Part shown: positions 38,901 to 52,810 of the stretch, piece by piece
Layout: the number at the start of each line of letters is the position of its first letter
How positions within the stretch are numbered: position 1 is the first letter of the stretch
Notes under the pieces: model-generated
What the model was told of the DNA's origin: nothing
Seen by the model: the letters and a program-made list of their open reading frames with translations, nothing else
The model's database searches: none
Position numbers and translations under genes: made by a program
NCBI RefSeq assembly: GCF_020382885.2
Contig: NC_058493.1
Coordinates: 19,624,999 to 19,688,998 of the forward strand
DNA: 64,000 nt
Direction of reading: 5' to 3'
From: Scatophagus argus
Taxonomy: Eukaryota > Chordata > Actinopteri > Scatophagidae

Positions 38901-41900
38901 TGGCCTCCACTGGTGTTTTTCTGTAGATGGCATACGACAATATTTATGTACAAGAAATACAGATTTGATCAATCCTGTACAATATCCAGAGATTAAACTA
39001 ATTTAATTGTAGCATAATTCTTTCAGGGCTAAGCCTGAAGGGGAAGTGCTGCAGATTTCATTCTTATAAATGCGACCCAGCAACAATAATATTTCCACGA
39101 TGTTGTGTCTAATTCGGGACACGAGGTGGTAGCAGGACTGTTTTTGCTTTCAGGCCATTATTAAAAGTGTAATAAATCCTTTGGAGCAAAACCAATAAAT
39201 AGAAACAAAATACAGAGATATTTTCAGGGCCAAATACCAATATTGAAACAGCTTCTCCTCCCTTGCACAGAGCCTCAAACAGGTTTTTTGCTATGGGGAG
39301 CAACAACGCCATTAATTGGTTGAACAAAAGCACAACATCACCACCATGGAGATTCACATCTGATCAATAATTCATCACAACTACAGAGATTTAATGATAT
39401 TTTCATAGCAATTTTCTCTCTCTCTTCCCTTTTGTCTGACAATGACAAATTGTCTGGTTTTAATCAAAACCTCACACCTCTTAGCCAGGTTGAGTGCCTC
39501 CACCATTGCTGTTAGTACAGCAGTAGTTGTCCGTGCAATGTAGGTGTGTATGTGTGGGAGTTTCACTAATGGTCTAATGTCTTTTTCTACATCTAGTGAC
39601 ACAGAACATTGAAACTTATTTCAGCTCAAAGGGGAACTCCAAATCATTTATTTTCCCCTGCTATACATCATATAGATTCTTCTTGGTGCTAAAAACTACT
39701 CTTCTCTTGCCCAAAACTGCCCTCCTATATATGTCCTGTGAGATTAAAGGTAACTTAAACCAAATTCTGTTGCCCATACTTATCTGTGATGAAATAGCTG
39801 AGACTGTGGGGAATATTTCTTTTGGTAGGAATAGGCAGAACTCTGGCTAGCATACTCTTTTTCACTGAGGATATAGTGATGGTAGCAATGTAAAATATCA
39901 ACACATCACTGATAATGACATATCGGCCCTAATGAACATTTCTGCTCATATAACTGGCCAATAAGATGACACTTAAATAATGTGCGCATGACGAAACCAG
40001 TGACTCAGCAGTTTTCTTATTTTGCTAATATGTATATAATGAAATGACTTTTATGTGAGCATTAGGCAGCAAGCCATCAAAGTAACAGCAGACATAATAA
40101 TATGTTAATTCTATGCCAGGAGAGACTTGATCGGGTGGAAAAAATAAAAAATATGTGCACATACTGGCATAAGCAATCAGCTGAATTGCATTGGAAAATA
40201 TCAGCAGAAATTTAATTATCAGGCTTCCCTAAATGATTATTGAACTGAAAATAATATTATCACTCCCTGACATGTTCTCTCCTTTGACCTCCATAGACCA
40301 TAGTAACACCTGGGACCTCTGTCACTATGATAGTGAACTGAGAGATTTTGCTGTCTCTGCTAGCTAAGATGGCTGACGTGGGCAGTGTGTTAAACATGTA
40401 AATGTGTGTGTGTGTGTCTGTATTTACATATAATGTGACTGTGAATCAATGAATGAATGAATGAATGAATGAATGAACTCTCAGCCCAGTTTGATTAACT
40501 TTATTTTTTAAACTTTGGTATGATACTCTGCAGTATGAAGTGTGTATAATATTTACTCAAGAATTTTCTTTTTGAAAATTACTGGCAAGAGGACAGACTT
40601 CCACTTCATGGTCATGTAGTATTACGAATGTAGCTTTATAGCACTAGAAGTCTGGTTTAAATTCCAGTGCAGGGGTCCCACAGGCAGACAGCTGGTGGTT
40701 AAATCTTAATGAACCTAACCTAACTGAAAAGAAAAGACGCTTCAGGAATTTTCATGAGTACTCGATAAAGAAGGCTATCAGTCATATGAATCCAGGACTA
40801 ATGTGACTTTGTTGACCACGGGGCAGGTAACAGCATCAAGCTTGGAAGTTCCAATCTTCACACACTTGGTCCACAGCTTTTGTGAGTTTAGATGCTGATG
40901 ACCCAAAATCACATCCACCCACGGTGATGAAAAATGTTCAAGTATATCTTGGCTAGTATTCACCACCAGTATTTTACATAATCTGTGAAACTGAGACTTG
41001 GAACAAGTTAATTGTTCAGTGTCAGTATGTGATTAGAATTTATTAAACTGATCAAATACAGCAGTTTTTAGGTTGTGTTCAAATATTAAAGCTCCACTGA
41101 TGTGTCCGAGTGTTTGACATTAAAGTACTAAATTAGCATTAAATTATATCTTTTGAACCCTTTTTCTTGCTCTCTACTTTCTCACAGTTCTGACATTACC
41201 ATTCCTGACACCGAAGTTAGCTTAATAATATGCTGTACATCAGTCATAAGTAGGCGAAGAAAGGCAACTATCTGGCTAGAGCAGTTGGTGCATGAGGAAA
41301 AAGTGGTAGTTCGACCAACTTATACTGAACTGAAAAATTACTCCAGAGCTCTGATCATACTTTCTCAGCTAGTTTAAGAGGATGTTAAAGTTTGCAGGGG
41401 CAGACATCAGCAAGAAACATTTAATGATGTTTCTAAAAATAAATATTTAACCACTGAATGTTGGCTGAAGCCATGTCACCACAGTGCTACTGAAACAAGA
41501 GGCTTCAGCTCATGTTAGTAAGCATTGTGTTTATCTTTCCAGTGATGAACAACTTTTATAACAACATTCCACTGACTGTAGGTTCAGTGGCTGTCAAAGA
41601 TTCCTGAGTGCAGACCTTAACCTGCCTGGAGTCACGGTGGAAGAAAAAAAAGGCAAGTGGAGTTAGAAACTCACCAATGTGTGGACATCTCTGCACAGTG
41701 GCAGGGCTTGGCAGCTGCTTTTAAATGTCCTGGACAAGGCTACAATATGTCTTTATGAAGTCAGAGGGGCTGCTGCAAGCTGGCTTCCTCAATTTGAAAA
41801 CACATTGAAAACAGGATGCAGAACTCGACTTTCGCTGTGAAATGGAAGTCCTCTCTCAAGCCCAGACAGGGTGTGGAACAAACATATTGGGATTTACATG

Positions 41901-44540
41901 TGCAGATTACAGCTGCTCTCTCCAGTACTGTCCCAGCTGGGAGAAAAACAGGGAGGACAAAAAGGTGAAAACAGGCTGCACTGTGTTCAAACAGTGATCC
42001 AAGTTATTATCGTGCATTATTATTTATTGATCTACAATTTTCAAAAAGTAAATGATAATCAAAATGAAATAAGATCCTAACTCTACACTGACAGTTGTAT
42101 TTGAGTGTTTATCATTTGGCCACGTCACACATGTTAAAGGCCCTGTAGGCTGGTTGGTGCATTTGATTTTAACGTAGAGGTATATGGTCATCTATAAGCC
42201 AGTAAAGATGAAGTCTTCCAGGACCCACCACTTTCTCTTTAAATCAGAATTGGTATGCAGACACTGTAGTCATTAACTGCTGCAAAGTGAAGAAGAGAAA
42301 GTGCACCTGAACAAGCAAAAGTCAACAGGACACCTCATGGAGGCGGATCTAATTGTAGTGTCGTTGTGTTGATAAGAAGTGTTCTAATTGCTTTTGGATT
42401 AAGTGAGGAAATTTTTAAACTCGAGGTTCATGATGCCAAACGAGGAAATAAGGCCCAAAATTGTTTGTGCATCATCCATACAGTTTTCCAATTCTTAAAT
42501 ATTTCATCACAACGCCAGCTTCAAAACTGAGTCAACAGTGAGCCTTTTCTACGGGCCATTTTGAGAAAAACCTTGGATTGCTCTCTCATATTGCAATATT
42601 GCAACATTAGTGTCAATACATTAAGTTGTTTTACTCCTTTGTGCAAAAAAAAAAAAAGGTTTCTCTCTGCTACAGTTGGCTAAGCCTTAGGCTAATAGGC
42701 AGAGCGATTAGTAGGTGCATATCTGATTGCCTCAGAGAGCGTGGGCTGCAGCTCATCTTTCAAATTCTGGGTTCGCATTTGTTTTCTCTGCTCTGAACCA
42801 TGCCACATCCCAAGGGGGCATTTTAGAACAGTGAGACACAGAGAGTGACAAATTACCATTTTCTCTTGTTTGTATGCATAATGGAACTTCAATTACTTAA
42901 TGCTGATCTTATGCAAACCAGAAACCCTGAAATTCTGTCTCTGGTCTGCAAGGACACTGAAATCACAGAATATGAAGTCTATGATGAAGAAACTCACATC
43001 AGGTGTGTAAAAGTTGCAGTTCCTTTCTGATTTCTGAAGCATTTCCACTTTTATACACGAGCAGAAAATCTCAGAAATGCCAGGCTGAATGGCACGTGGC
43101 AAAGCACTGCAGAGGCATTGCAGTCATGTACAACATTAGTCAGCTGCTCAGAACTCAGAATGAACATCTGAATTTTAAATTTTTGGCTCTTGGCAATGTC
43201 AGTCTATCAATCGAGTGTCCACTTTGGTCCTTCTGAAATATCTTAACAAGTATTAGATGGATTGCCATGGGATTTGTTAGTCATTAGCACCACAAGCAGG
43301 TTTGAACTTATTCAATTAAATGTCTCTAATGCACTATACTGTACTATGATGGTGACAAACACTAAACAGTAACAGGTTAGAATTATAGTTTAAAGTTTAT
43401 AGATTAAAGGATAGGTTCACATTTCACTTAAATAACCAATACCCAGGTGCAAACTGCTTGCTCATACTGTGATGGGGGGAGACAAAATCTGTTGTCAGTA
43501 AAAAAAAATGTAATACATCACTTATTTAAAGCTGAAGTGCGGCTTCAGCAGTCTTATTAAAATCAAGTGGGCGGGATATCTTCCAAAGTTTCTTCCCTCT
43601 TTTTTCTTTCCTTTGAAACTTCTGTGCTTTTCTGCAGTGGAGGGTCAGCAACACAAGGAGGAAGTTTTCTACTGAAAAGACTGTAAGACATCGGCTTGAG
43701 TTGTCAAACTCAAACTGCAAAATTTAGCTTTAGCCTTGGCCAAAAAAAATTCAGAATGTGTTTTTGGATAGAACGAAGACTGAATTTTGTGCCCCAGCTC
43801 TCATGCTGAAGGTGCATAAGAAAGGAACATTTTAATGGCCGCTATGAACAAGAAGAATTACAAAAGAAACCAATACCTCATTTAAATATTCATCTGGTCA
43901 CCTGGCAACTGACTTGAAAAATTGTGAAGCTAATCTTGCAGTAATCTTGTAGTAGTAATTCTGTGTTATAATTGTATGCCAATAGAGGCGTTTACGCATA
44001 CTAATACATACCTCCTTATACTTACATCACAATAATAGTACTGAGCCTATACATTCAGTAGTTAATTATATACTACATGATATTTTGCATTTCTTTTCAA
44101 CCCACTACAGTCTGAACATATAAAACTAAATCCTATTCTGAGATGTTTTCTCCATTTTTAGATTCTGCTCATTTGCCTTGGATATTTCCCATAGCAATGA
44201 TAAATGCATGATTACATATTGGCTCCGAGTCCACTTAACATCATAAAGGCCTGGACAAAGCATTATTGGCTGGCTGGAGTTCCAAATGAAAGAGGAAATG
44301 ATTATGATTGATTAATCATTTAGCCCTTGGGTGTCACATAAAGCTAATTTAGATAGCTTAATTAATATAAGATTAATTGCTTTTGCACAGTCCAGTCAAG
44401 GTTAAACTGTTGTTTAATAATTTTTATTGGAGAACACTCTACCTCAGTTGTCTTGGCTCAGCTCGTTCTGCCTGTCATCTAACTTAATTGTGTCGCTCTT
44501 TGTGTGACACATTCAAGATATTCATCGTGAAGTGCAACCA

Positions 44541-44581
<41 letters not shown>

Positions 44582-47500
44582 TGTGTGTATTTTTGTATTT
44601 TTAAAATGAAACAGTATTCATGTCACATACAAAACAGCAGTTCTGGAGAATTTTCTCCTACTGAACTCTCCATTTTGCAGCTATTACTGGCACAAAATTA
44701 CATAATGTACAGTAGATATCAATATGGTGGAGAGTGAAGTCAATAAGTAGTGACAGAGAATTTTCCATTTAGTTACCTCCATGCTCCGGTCTGATAGTCG
44801 GTAAATATGGTGGAAACTTTCTCCTTCTCTCTGCCAGTTTACGCAGACTGGAGTAAGCTGGGGCAGCTAAATGTGATTTATTTTCACTGGCTTATAGCAT
44901 CTACACCTCCACCTTTTAGTCAGAATTTTGAATTTAATAATTTAGTCTCACTCTGACATAATGTTTTGAATTTTAATGCTGTTGGCTTTTATGAACAGAA
45001 TTAAGTAGAACTGCTACCCATGCCTCCCTTGTATCTCATGCTCTTGAGATATAATTACATGTCCAGCTGTGTAACTGACACAATCTCAGCTGCCCATTTA
45101 TTGCCACTGGAGTGAGAAAGATGTCAATAAACATCAGGGCTTTTGAAGCTCTGATCATCACACCGTTAAAGCGGAGCAGACAAATGAGAGAGTCTGGCTG
45201 ATGCAACAGCTTGAAAACATTGGTGAAACTAACTTGATGCCTCTCAAACGTCATGTTTCTATAGAAATTAAGTTTCACTACATGCATTAGAGGTTGAACA
45301 TTTTATGGGACAGATCTGAGACCACATCATTCATGAGTGCATGTATTGTAATCTCCAAGCACAGTCTCCATATGAATGTATTTATAATATGCAGCAAAGT
45401 ACATGACAATGTAATACACAGCCGTAACTGAACATTTGCAGCTTAGATTCTATTTTTATTTTTATCTGGTTGTGTTCACATTGAAGGCCTTTGTTATTTA
45501 CATATTTACCCATATTTTCTTCATATACCCTTACAGTGGGATGCTATCACAGAGATGGATGAGCAGAACAGACCTATTCACACCTTTCAGGTTTGCCATG
45601 TAATGGAGCCAAACCAGAACAACTGGCTGCGGTCTGGATGGATCCAGCGGCAGGCTGCACAGAGGGTCTGGAGCACAGCACTTGCTCAAACACATACTAT
45701 AATTTCTTTTAAAATCTTTGCCAGATATTTAGGCCAAATTCTTCTTCAAACAGGGGGACGTTGTGAAATCGTCTCAAAGATGTTCTATAAAGTTACAAAA
45801 AACAACCTCGCTCTGATAGCAGGGATGATTTCTGATTTTTGGACATGAATCATAAGCCACTTTCACTGTTATATTAACATGTATACCTCTGTTAGAAATT
45901 TTAGTCCAATAGGTCCTCTTCTAAATACAGAAACCGTTTAATTTCTGGCGAGACAATATGCAGATCAGACCCTAAAATGTAGTCCTGTATTTATAATGAG
46001 CTTGTGATAATTATGCCTGTCTGTGTATATTTTAACTCAGGTATATGTTGAGCTGCGTTTCACGCTGAGAGACTGCAACTCCATTCCTTGGGTGTCTGGT
46101 ACCTGTAAGGAAACCTTCAACCTCTTTTACCTGCAGACTGATGAGCCACTCCCTGCTACAACACGGTTTCGGCCTTCTGACTATGCCAAGGTCGGTTTTC
46201 GGATCAGTATCGTCAGAAAGAGTTGCGCTACTGGTATCATTCAGGTGCAGTTACTTGAGCCAATAAAGACCTTGTTGTTGACTTTAAGGTGGACACCATT
46301 GCGGCAGATGAAAGTTTCACACAGACAGATCTTGGAGATCGTGTCCTTCGTCTCAATACAGAGGTCAGGGAGGTGGGGCCAGTGACACAGAAGGGCTTCT
46401 ATTTGGCCTTCCAGGATGTGGGAGCTTGTATTGCGCTTGTGTCTGTCAAGGTAAGTGAACTTTGTGGTGTGACTTATGTTTACATGAACTGTACCCATGA
46501 ACCTGTCAGTTTCACTTCTTTCTCAAGACTGCATGGCAGTACCTTCAACTTCTTGTCTGTCTCTTTCACACAAGGTGTTCTACAAACGCTGTCCATCGAC
46601 TTTAAGGAACCTGGCAGCTTTTCCTGACACAGTGCCACATATGGACTCATCCTCTCTGGTGGAAGTGAGGGGTGCATGTGTGGAGAATGCAGAAGAGAGA
46701 GACACACCCAAATTGTACTGTGGTGCTGACGGAGACTGGCTGGTACCACTGGGCCGCTGTGTCTGTAGTATTGGCCATGAGGAGATGGATGGCTACTGCC
46801 AGGGTGAGAACTTATTTGGATGTTTTAGTGTGCGGATGTGTGTGTTTGTACTTATTTTAGAGCAGTACACTTCACCAACAGTTTATTAGAGCTGTAGATA
46901 CAGAGAAGAGAAGAGAAGAGAAGAGAAGAGAAGAGAAGAGAAGAGAAGAGAAGAGAAGAGAAGAGAAGAGAAGAGAAGAGGTTGCGTCATATTAACAGAT
47001 CCCTAGGGCCTCCCCAGTCTTCTGCAGGAGTTTGAGTTTGCAGACCTGCTACTCCCTCCTCTCAGATCCTGCATCCTTGTCTGATCCTCTCCATCCGCAT
47101 CTCTCTTCATCTCCTCCTCGCAGCTCCACCTCTCTGTCATCATCTCATCTCGTCTCTTGTCCACTTTGTTTACGCTTCACTTACACCCTTTTCTTTCTCC
47201 TCCGTGTCTCTTTTCAGTCCTCGTGTTTTATTCTCACTCTTGCTCTCTCTCATCACCATCCCTTTCTGCTGTGCAATCAAACAATGTGAATATGAAGAAA
47301 TTAGTGTATTTTGCCAAAAATTAACAGACATTTCAGAACTGTTATTTTGGCTTTCATGAGGAACTTGCTGGACTCTGGGAAAGTAATGTCTTTTAATAAG
47401 CTGTTTTCGGCTATATGTCTGTTGTTGATAAATATCATGCAGTGCTACATAAATGCAGCAAATGCAAATTTTGATAAATAACACAAAGCTTTTATAAAAT

Positions 47501-50500
47501 GCTTTCTGAGATGTCTCCTGCTCATTTGTTTCAGTGTTGCCTAAATGTAGCCCATTGTCAGCAAAACAGATTAAGCAAAAAGTTAAAGTAACTGTTGAGT
47601 TGTTCCTGATATAGTCTTTGGCCTGGTTTCTCCTTTAGACTGTGCAGCCAGACTGAGGACTAGCTTGCTAATTGCCTCCATTTGTTAGATTCATAGCGAC
47701 TTTAGCTCACACCTAGTCTTTTGAAAAATTGTAATTAAGGCAGGTGCTATATTGAGCCACACTGCATGATTACAATTACACTTGCTACATTTTAAGGCTT
47801 ACAGAAGCCTCAGCTGGTTGGGGTGAAATTTGTGCAGTACCCCTGTGGTGATGTGGTTACTTGGGTTATTACAGAGAGAACTCCAACAGTCATTAGCACA
47901 GCTGATATGTAGGACAGGCTGCAATATCTCCTTTATTTGCTCCTTGGGTGTCATTTTTCTTATTATCTTCTTCTCTTTTATCTGTTCTTTATTTATCTTT
48001 TATCCTCTCTCTCAGTCAATTCAAAGAAGCAGTTAAACAACACAGAAGTCTGTCCTGAGAGATTACTGGTGAGGCAGTGGCTTAGGGCCCTCAGCGGCCC
48101 TCTTATGTGTCCTACATCTTAACTCCCTAGTCGATCTGTTTGGTTGACAATGGCTGCGTCTCTCTATTGTGCTGTAGTTGGGACTGTGTCAAGTGGCTAT
48201 AGGCAGCCATTACAATAAATGGATCAGTAACTCACTGAGCAGCAGCCCACTTGGAGCTTGGAAAGTGATGCCTTTATTGATGTCTATTTATTCACTCATA
48301 CGTATTGTATATTCTTCAAACAAAAAACAAAGTTGTCAGACAGACGCCTCAAACTGATATTATCAGTGTAACGTGATTTTATATTGCACTATTTATGTTG
48401 TTATATAGTACATTTCCTGCAGTATCAAAAGCCATTTATGGATTTCAAACAATTCCTAATCCTGTAGATGAAACAACTGACAAATCAATGTATTTCTTCT
48501 CATTGATGCAAAAATCATGTACTGAATTGGACATTGCAAAAGACCGCGAGTTATTATGCCACCCTGACACCCCTGGATAAATTTTAATGTAAGAGAATTG
48601 TAACATGGTCCAAACATTTAATGTTGCACAATATGTTGTATATGTGAATATGCTACTTACTTGGAATGACCAGATTCACACTCTTCTCTACAATGCCATT
48701 GTAGCATCTTGGGTAAAGGAAACCAGATATGGTGATATGCTTTATTGTTTTGCTGTGAGCTATAGTCAGGCTCAGACATGTCCAGTAACACCTATCAAGG
48801 ATGATCTGCTGATGATGACCTGCTAACATTAAGCTAAAAGAGATGATCATTAGTAACAGCACAGTACGGCCTTGCAATTAATGATTTATGACTTTAATGA
48901 TTTAGGACTAATTCTTTAATCTCATCAGTAATTTTCACAGGTTTCACAGACCTAATTCCATAATGAAGATGTGCACTTTACAAGTACTTGCAGGAAGTTT
49001 AGGCATGAACTTGCGATGACTTCTGCTTTCTCCTCGTTTTCATTTTGGAACACTGCTTCAAAGGGTGCTGTGATCAAAGCTGTCTGAGAGGCAGCATGGG
49101 GAAAGAGCAAAAGAGGGAGATAGAGCGAGAGAGAGCGAGAGAGAGAGAGAGAGAAGGGGGGGAGAGAGAGGAAAACCCCAGTGCTCCCAAATATAAGCAG
49201 AGCTCTGCACTAACACGTCCATCTTTCCCTCCCAGCTGCCTAAACAAAGGCATCAGCGCTTATCAAACCCTGCTCTCCACCCCAATAGCATTCTGCCAGA
49301 CTGTTTTGACATCTCAATCGAATGCTTTATTATGCTATTCCTTTCATTCAGTGTCAACCACAAGAGGATTACTCAGAGATAGGCTGGTTATATCATGACC
49401 TAGATAAGGCAACATCATAGTGCTAATGCTATTTGTTCCGAATCCTTTCGTCACACCATCACATTCAAAAGGAGGCAGTGAACTGTGGGGGAAGCTAATA
49501 GAGACATCTTTCTGAATTTCATCTGAAGCAAATAGATATGCAGAAAAGACCAAAAGCCCACCGGTAGTGATTATGCTCAGTAGCAGAAAAGTGTTTTGTA
49601 TTCAAATATTTTGGTTTCAAGAAAACCTTCTGAATTACATTTTTTGCAGCTAACATCTCCTGTGTTCATTAAAATTTTTATTATTGTTATTATTATTATT
49701 ATTAATAAGACAGCCATGTACGCTGTACAGTAGTGAGGAAGCAATAACACATTTTCAAAAATCACAAAACATTATCAGTGTTTTTCCTTTCCTTTTTTTC
49801 CCCATGACACATTCATGTCAGAGTTCTCCAGAAATCGACAATACTTACTGTAGCTTGTTCACTCATGGCCTCTGCAAGAAAAGTACAAACTTTTGATCTT
49901 AAATTCAAGATTAAAGTGGAATCAAAGTGGAATCAATAGGAAATCAATACATTCTCCTAGTAATATCTAAGTCACCATGCCTCTCTTGTGTCCATGAAGG
50001 ACTGTGTTTACTCTGGTCTCTAATGTAGCTCAGCCAGACTAGAGCATCATTCATTCTCTCTGAACTTCCCATCTGCATATCAAAGCTGAGAGACCAGGGT
50101 AAACATAGTCCTTGGCTCCATCTGTTTCTGACAACGTAAAGCCAAGAGAAAACTTCCAACTCAAACACAAACCCAAACAAATCAAAATGTCTTAGTTGGC
50201 ACAACATTACCTTACATATGTGCATTTGATGTACTTCCATTCACTGAGTCCCTGTAGGTTGTCCATTCACACTCAGATAGCCTTCACTTAACCTGAAGCC
50301 AAAGTTTAATCACGGCAAGGTGTTTTGAAAAGTATCTTTTTTATGTTCCTCTGATCTATATTTGTAGGGATCAAACCACAGTTCAAGGCTATTGCTGAAC
50401 ATAGTGGAGTGCTGAAGGGCCAAACGCTCCCCTTACTGGCTGGTGGAGACTAATTCAGAGCTACAGTGGGAACAAGACAAATCTGATCTGCACGCTCAAG

Positions 50501-52753
50501 TTTTATTTACTCTTTCCCATTCAGACAGACTTTCCTCTGTCCTGGTTAGTGACAGGCCACTCATAACCATTAATCTAAAACGGGGCACGTTTGATACACT
50601 GACTGGGCTGACAGCATTCTATGAGCCAATGGGGCTTGAGGGTTTGAATCGTAGGGTTGTGTTGTACAAAGTGGACTAGCAATGTAGGCTAATGGTAAGT
50701 AAACTTTCACTATACACACCAAAATCTTTCTGAATAACTTTGAGGTGAGAAATAAGCAACCCAGTTGTTGAATCTTCACTTTATTTACTTTATTCTACGA
50801 CATCTGATTTAAAAGTTGAAAAGTGCTGACTTTTATGAGGCAGGAGCACTACGAGTATAGGAGTTATCCTGCTATTAGTTTTAATTTAGGTGACATCATT
50901 ATACATATACAATCATACATTATACAAAAATAATAATAATAATAAAGCAGCACTCTGTTCTTTGCATTGATGTTAGTAGTAGCTATCTAGGTTCCGTAAA
51001 CTATGATTCAGTGGGTGCTCAGAAGCTCACATTTTATTTGTGCTTTAAGCTGTGCATGTTCTGCTGCCATGTCGACTGAAAAATGGATAACCTTTTCATG
51101 CATTTTTCATCTCAAGTTTAAGTTCAAGTTTTCTCAAGTTTAGGTTAGCTTGGTTGTTACTATAACAGTCTTTACAGCTTGTTGTGCTGTCCCCAAGTGG
51201 CTACACAATTGTTAATGTGACTTTAAGTACTAACACTCTTCCTGTTAAGAACCATAGTGTGACTTTTTGCCTAACAATGTGACTGCAAAATGAGATTAAC
51301 AAGAGCCAGAGAGAGGCTGTTCCATAGGATATATCATCAAGACTGATAATATGCTAAAGTCATCATAAAGAGCTATTAAGCTATTCAAAGTTAAGACGTT
51401 AAGACAGTTGATGAGTCAGATTAACAGGCAACTATTTTATTATTTTATTTTGATTGGTCATTTTTGTCATTTCTCCACAAAAAAATGCTTAACATTTGCT
51501 GCTTCTCAAATTTACCAATTATCTTTGTCATATATGATATTAACTTTGGACATTAGACTGTTGAAATGATTAAAACAAGTCGTGTGAATCATAATAACGA
51601 CTATTTTTCACTTCTTTCACCATACTATTCACAAATGATTAACTAACTTACGGGTAATGAAACTCTTAACTGGTGAAAGATACGTCTTTGCAACAGTTCT
51701 GTATGTACTTGTGGGAATGCATATTTTTTTTCCTTTCATGAATAAGAATGTGTTCCATGACAAAAACCCAAACAGTGAGGGTAAGCAAATTGATTCTCAT
51801 TATGTGTCTATGTGTTTGTGCGTGAGATGCTTTCAAACTTTTTGATGGAAACAGTGGTATAAGTAGGCTATTGTAATTGCTTTTTGGTGGTGATCTTCCC
51901 AGTGTATACCAGAGAGCAGGGAGCAGCTGGAAATTCAAATGAATCTGTGTGTTTGTTGCCTTTGGCAGAAGCTCAGCATAGGAGGAAAGTAATATCCAAG
52001 AGAATGAGGGACCTCAAAAATTGGAAACAGGGTGACAAATTACTCTTCTCATGATGAGTTAAGCAGCAACATGATTTTAGCAAGGATTTCTGTTTGTGTG
52101 TCAATCTTTCATCTCATTCCATTTTACATATCTTTATTCTCAATTATGTCCACCTGTTTATGAAGAGTGTTTTCTCCTCGTCTCTCTTTCTCTCTTGCAA
52201 AATTCCTTCCTCGTTTTTGTTTTACTGTGCCATGTCATCTTTCAAAATGACCATTCTCTCTCTCATTGAAAAAGATTGACCACTGCTGTTCAAAGAAATA
52301 CTGTGACCTCTTTCAAGGAAATACAGCTGGGTGAAAATAGAATGTAAATAATAAAAGGCAAATTTGAATGGCTCAACAATTAGTCTGTCTCGACATAAGA
52401 ATTGCAGATGTTCTGTAGAATTTACACTGTGTGATTGGATGCAAAATGTTTACACAGGCTCCGCTTTTTATCCAACAACTAGAAATACTTCCATTAGTGA
52501 ATTCATGAAAGCATCTCAGTTAATTAATATGAGGCACTGGTTGTCTTGGTTAGACAGTCAAGCTTGTGACGAAAAGCGTCAGCTCAGTCCTCTGGCATCA
52601 TGAATCTGGGTGGGGAAAGTGATAGGCAGCTCATTACCATATTGAGCCCAAGTGTGGGCTCAGTGGGCAGTGGATCAGACTGTGGTTATACTGAGCAGCT
52701 TTCAGGTGTGAATGTGTGACGAACGGGATCAGAGCGCTCTTGAGAAACAGATC

Positions 52754-52810
<57 letters not shown>

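Larger units (their letters stand above)
37406..45536 (+). other. epha6 intron 2
   Basis: 8.1 kb intron with simple arrays at 40449 and 44543 and interspersed repeats at 43210 and 43404. Compact AT-rich blocks at about 40130-40250 and 44290-44400 hold several TAAT cores and could be conserved regulatory elements, which comparison with other fish would show. No further exon was recognised. Confidence 0.8.

Noticed and set aside
40630..40690. Box B-like GGTTTAAATTCC
   Set aside because: A single degenerate match without a convincing box A or cloverleaf.
46480..46749. Minus-strand ORF overlapping epha6 exon 3d
   Set aside because: Antisense shadow of a clear exon.
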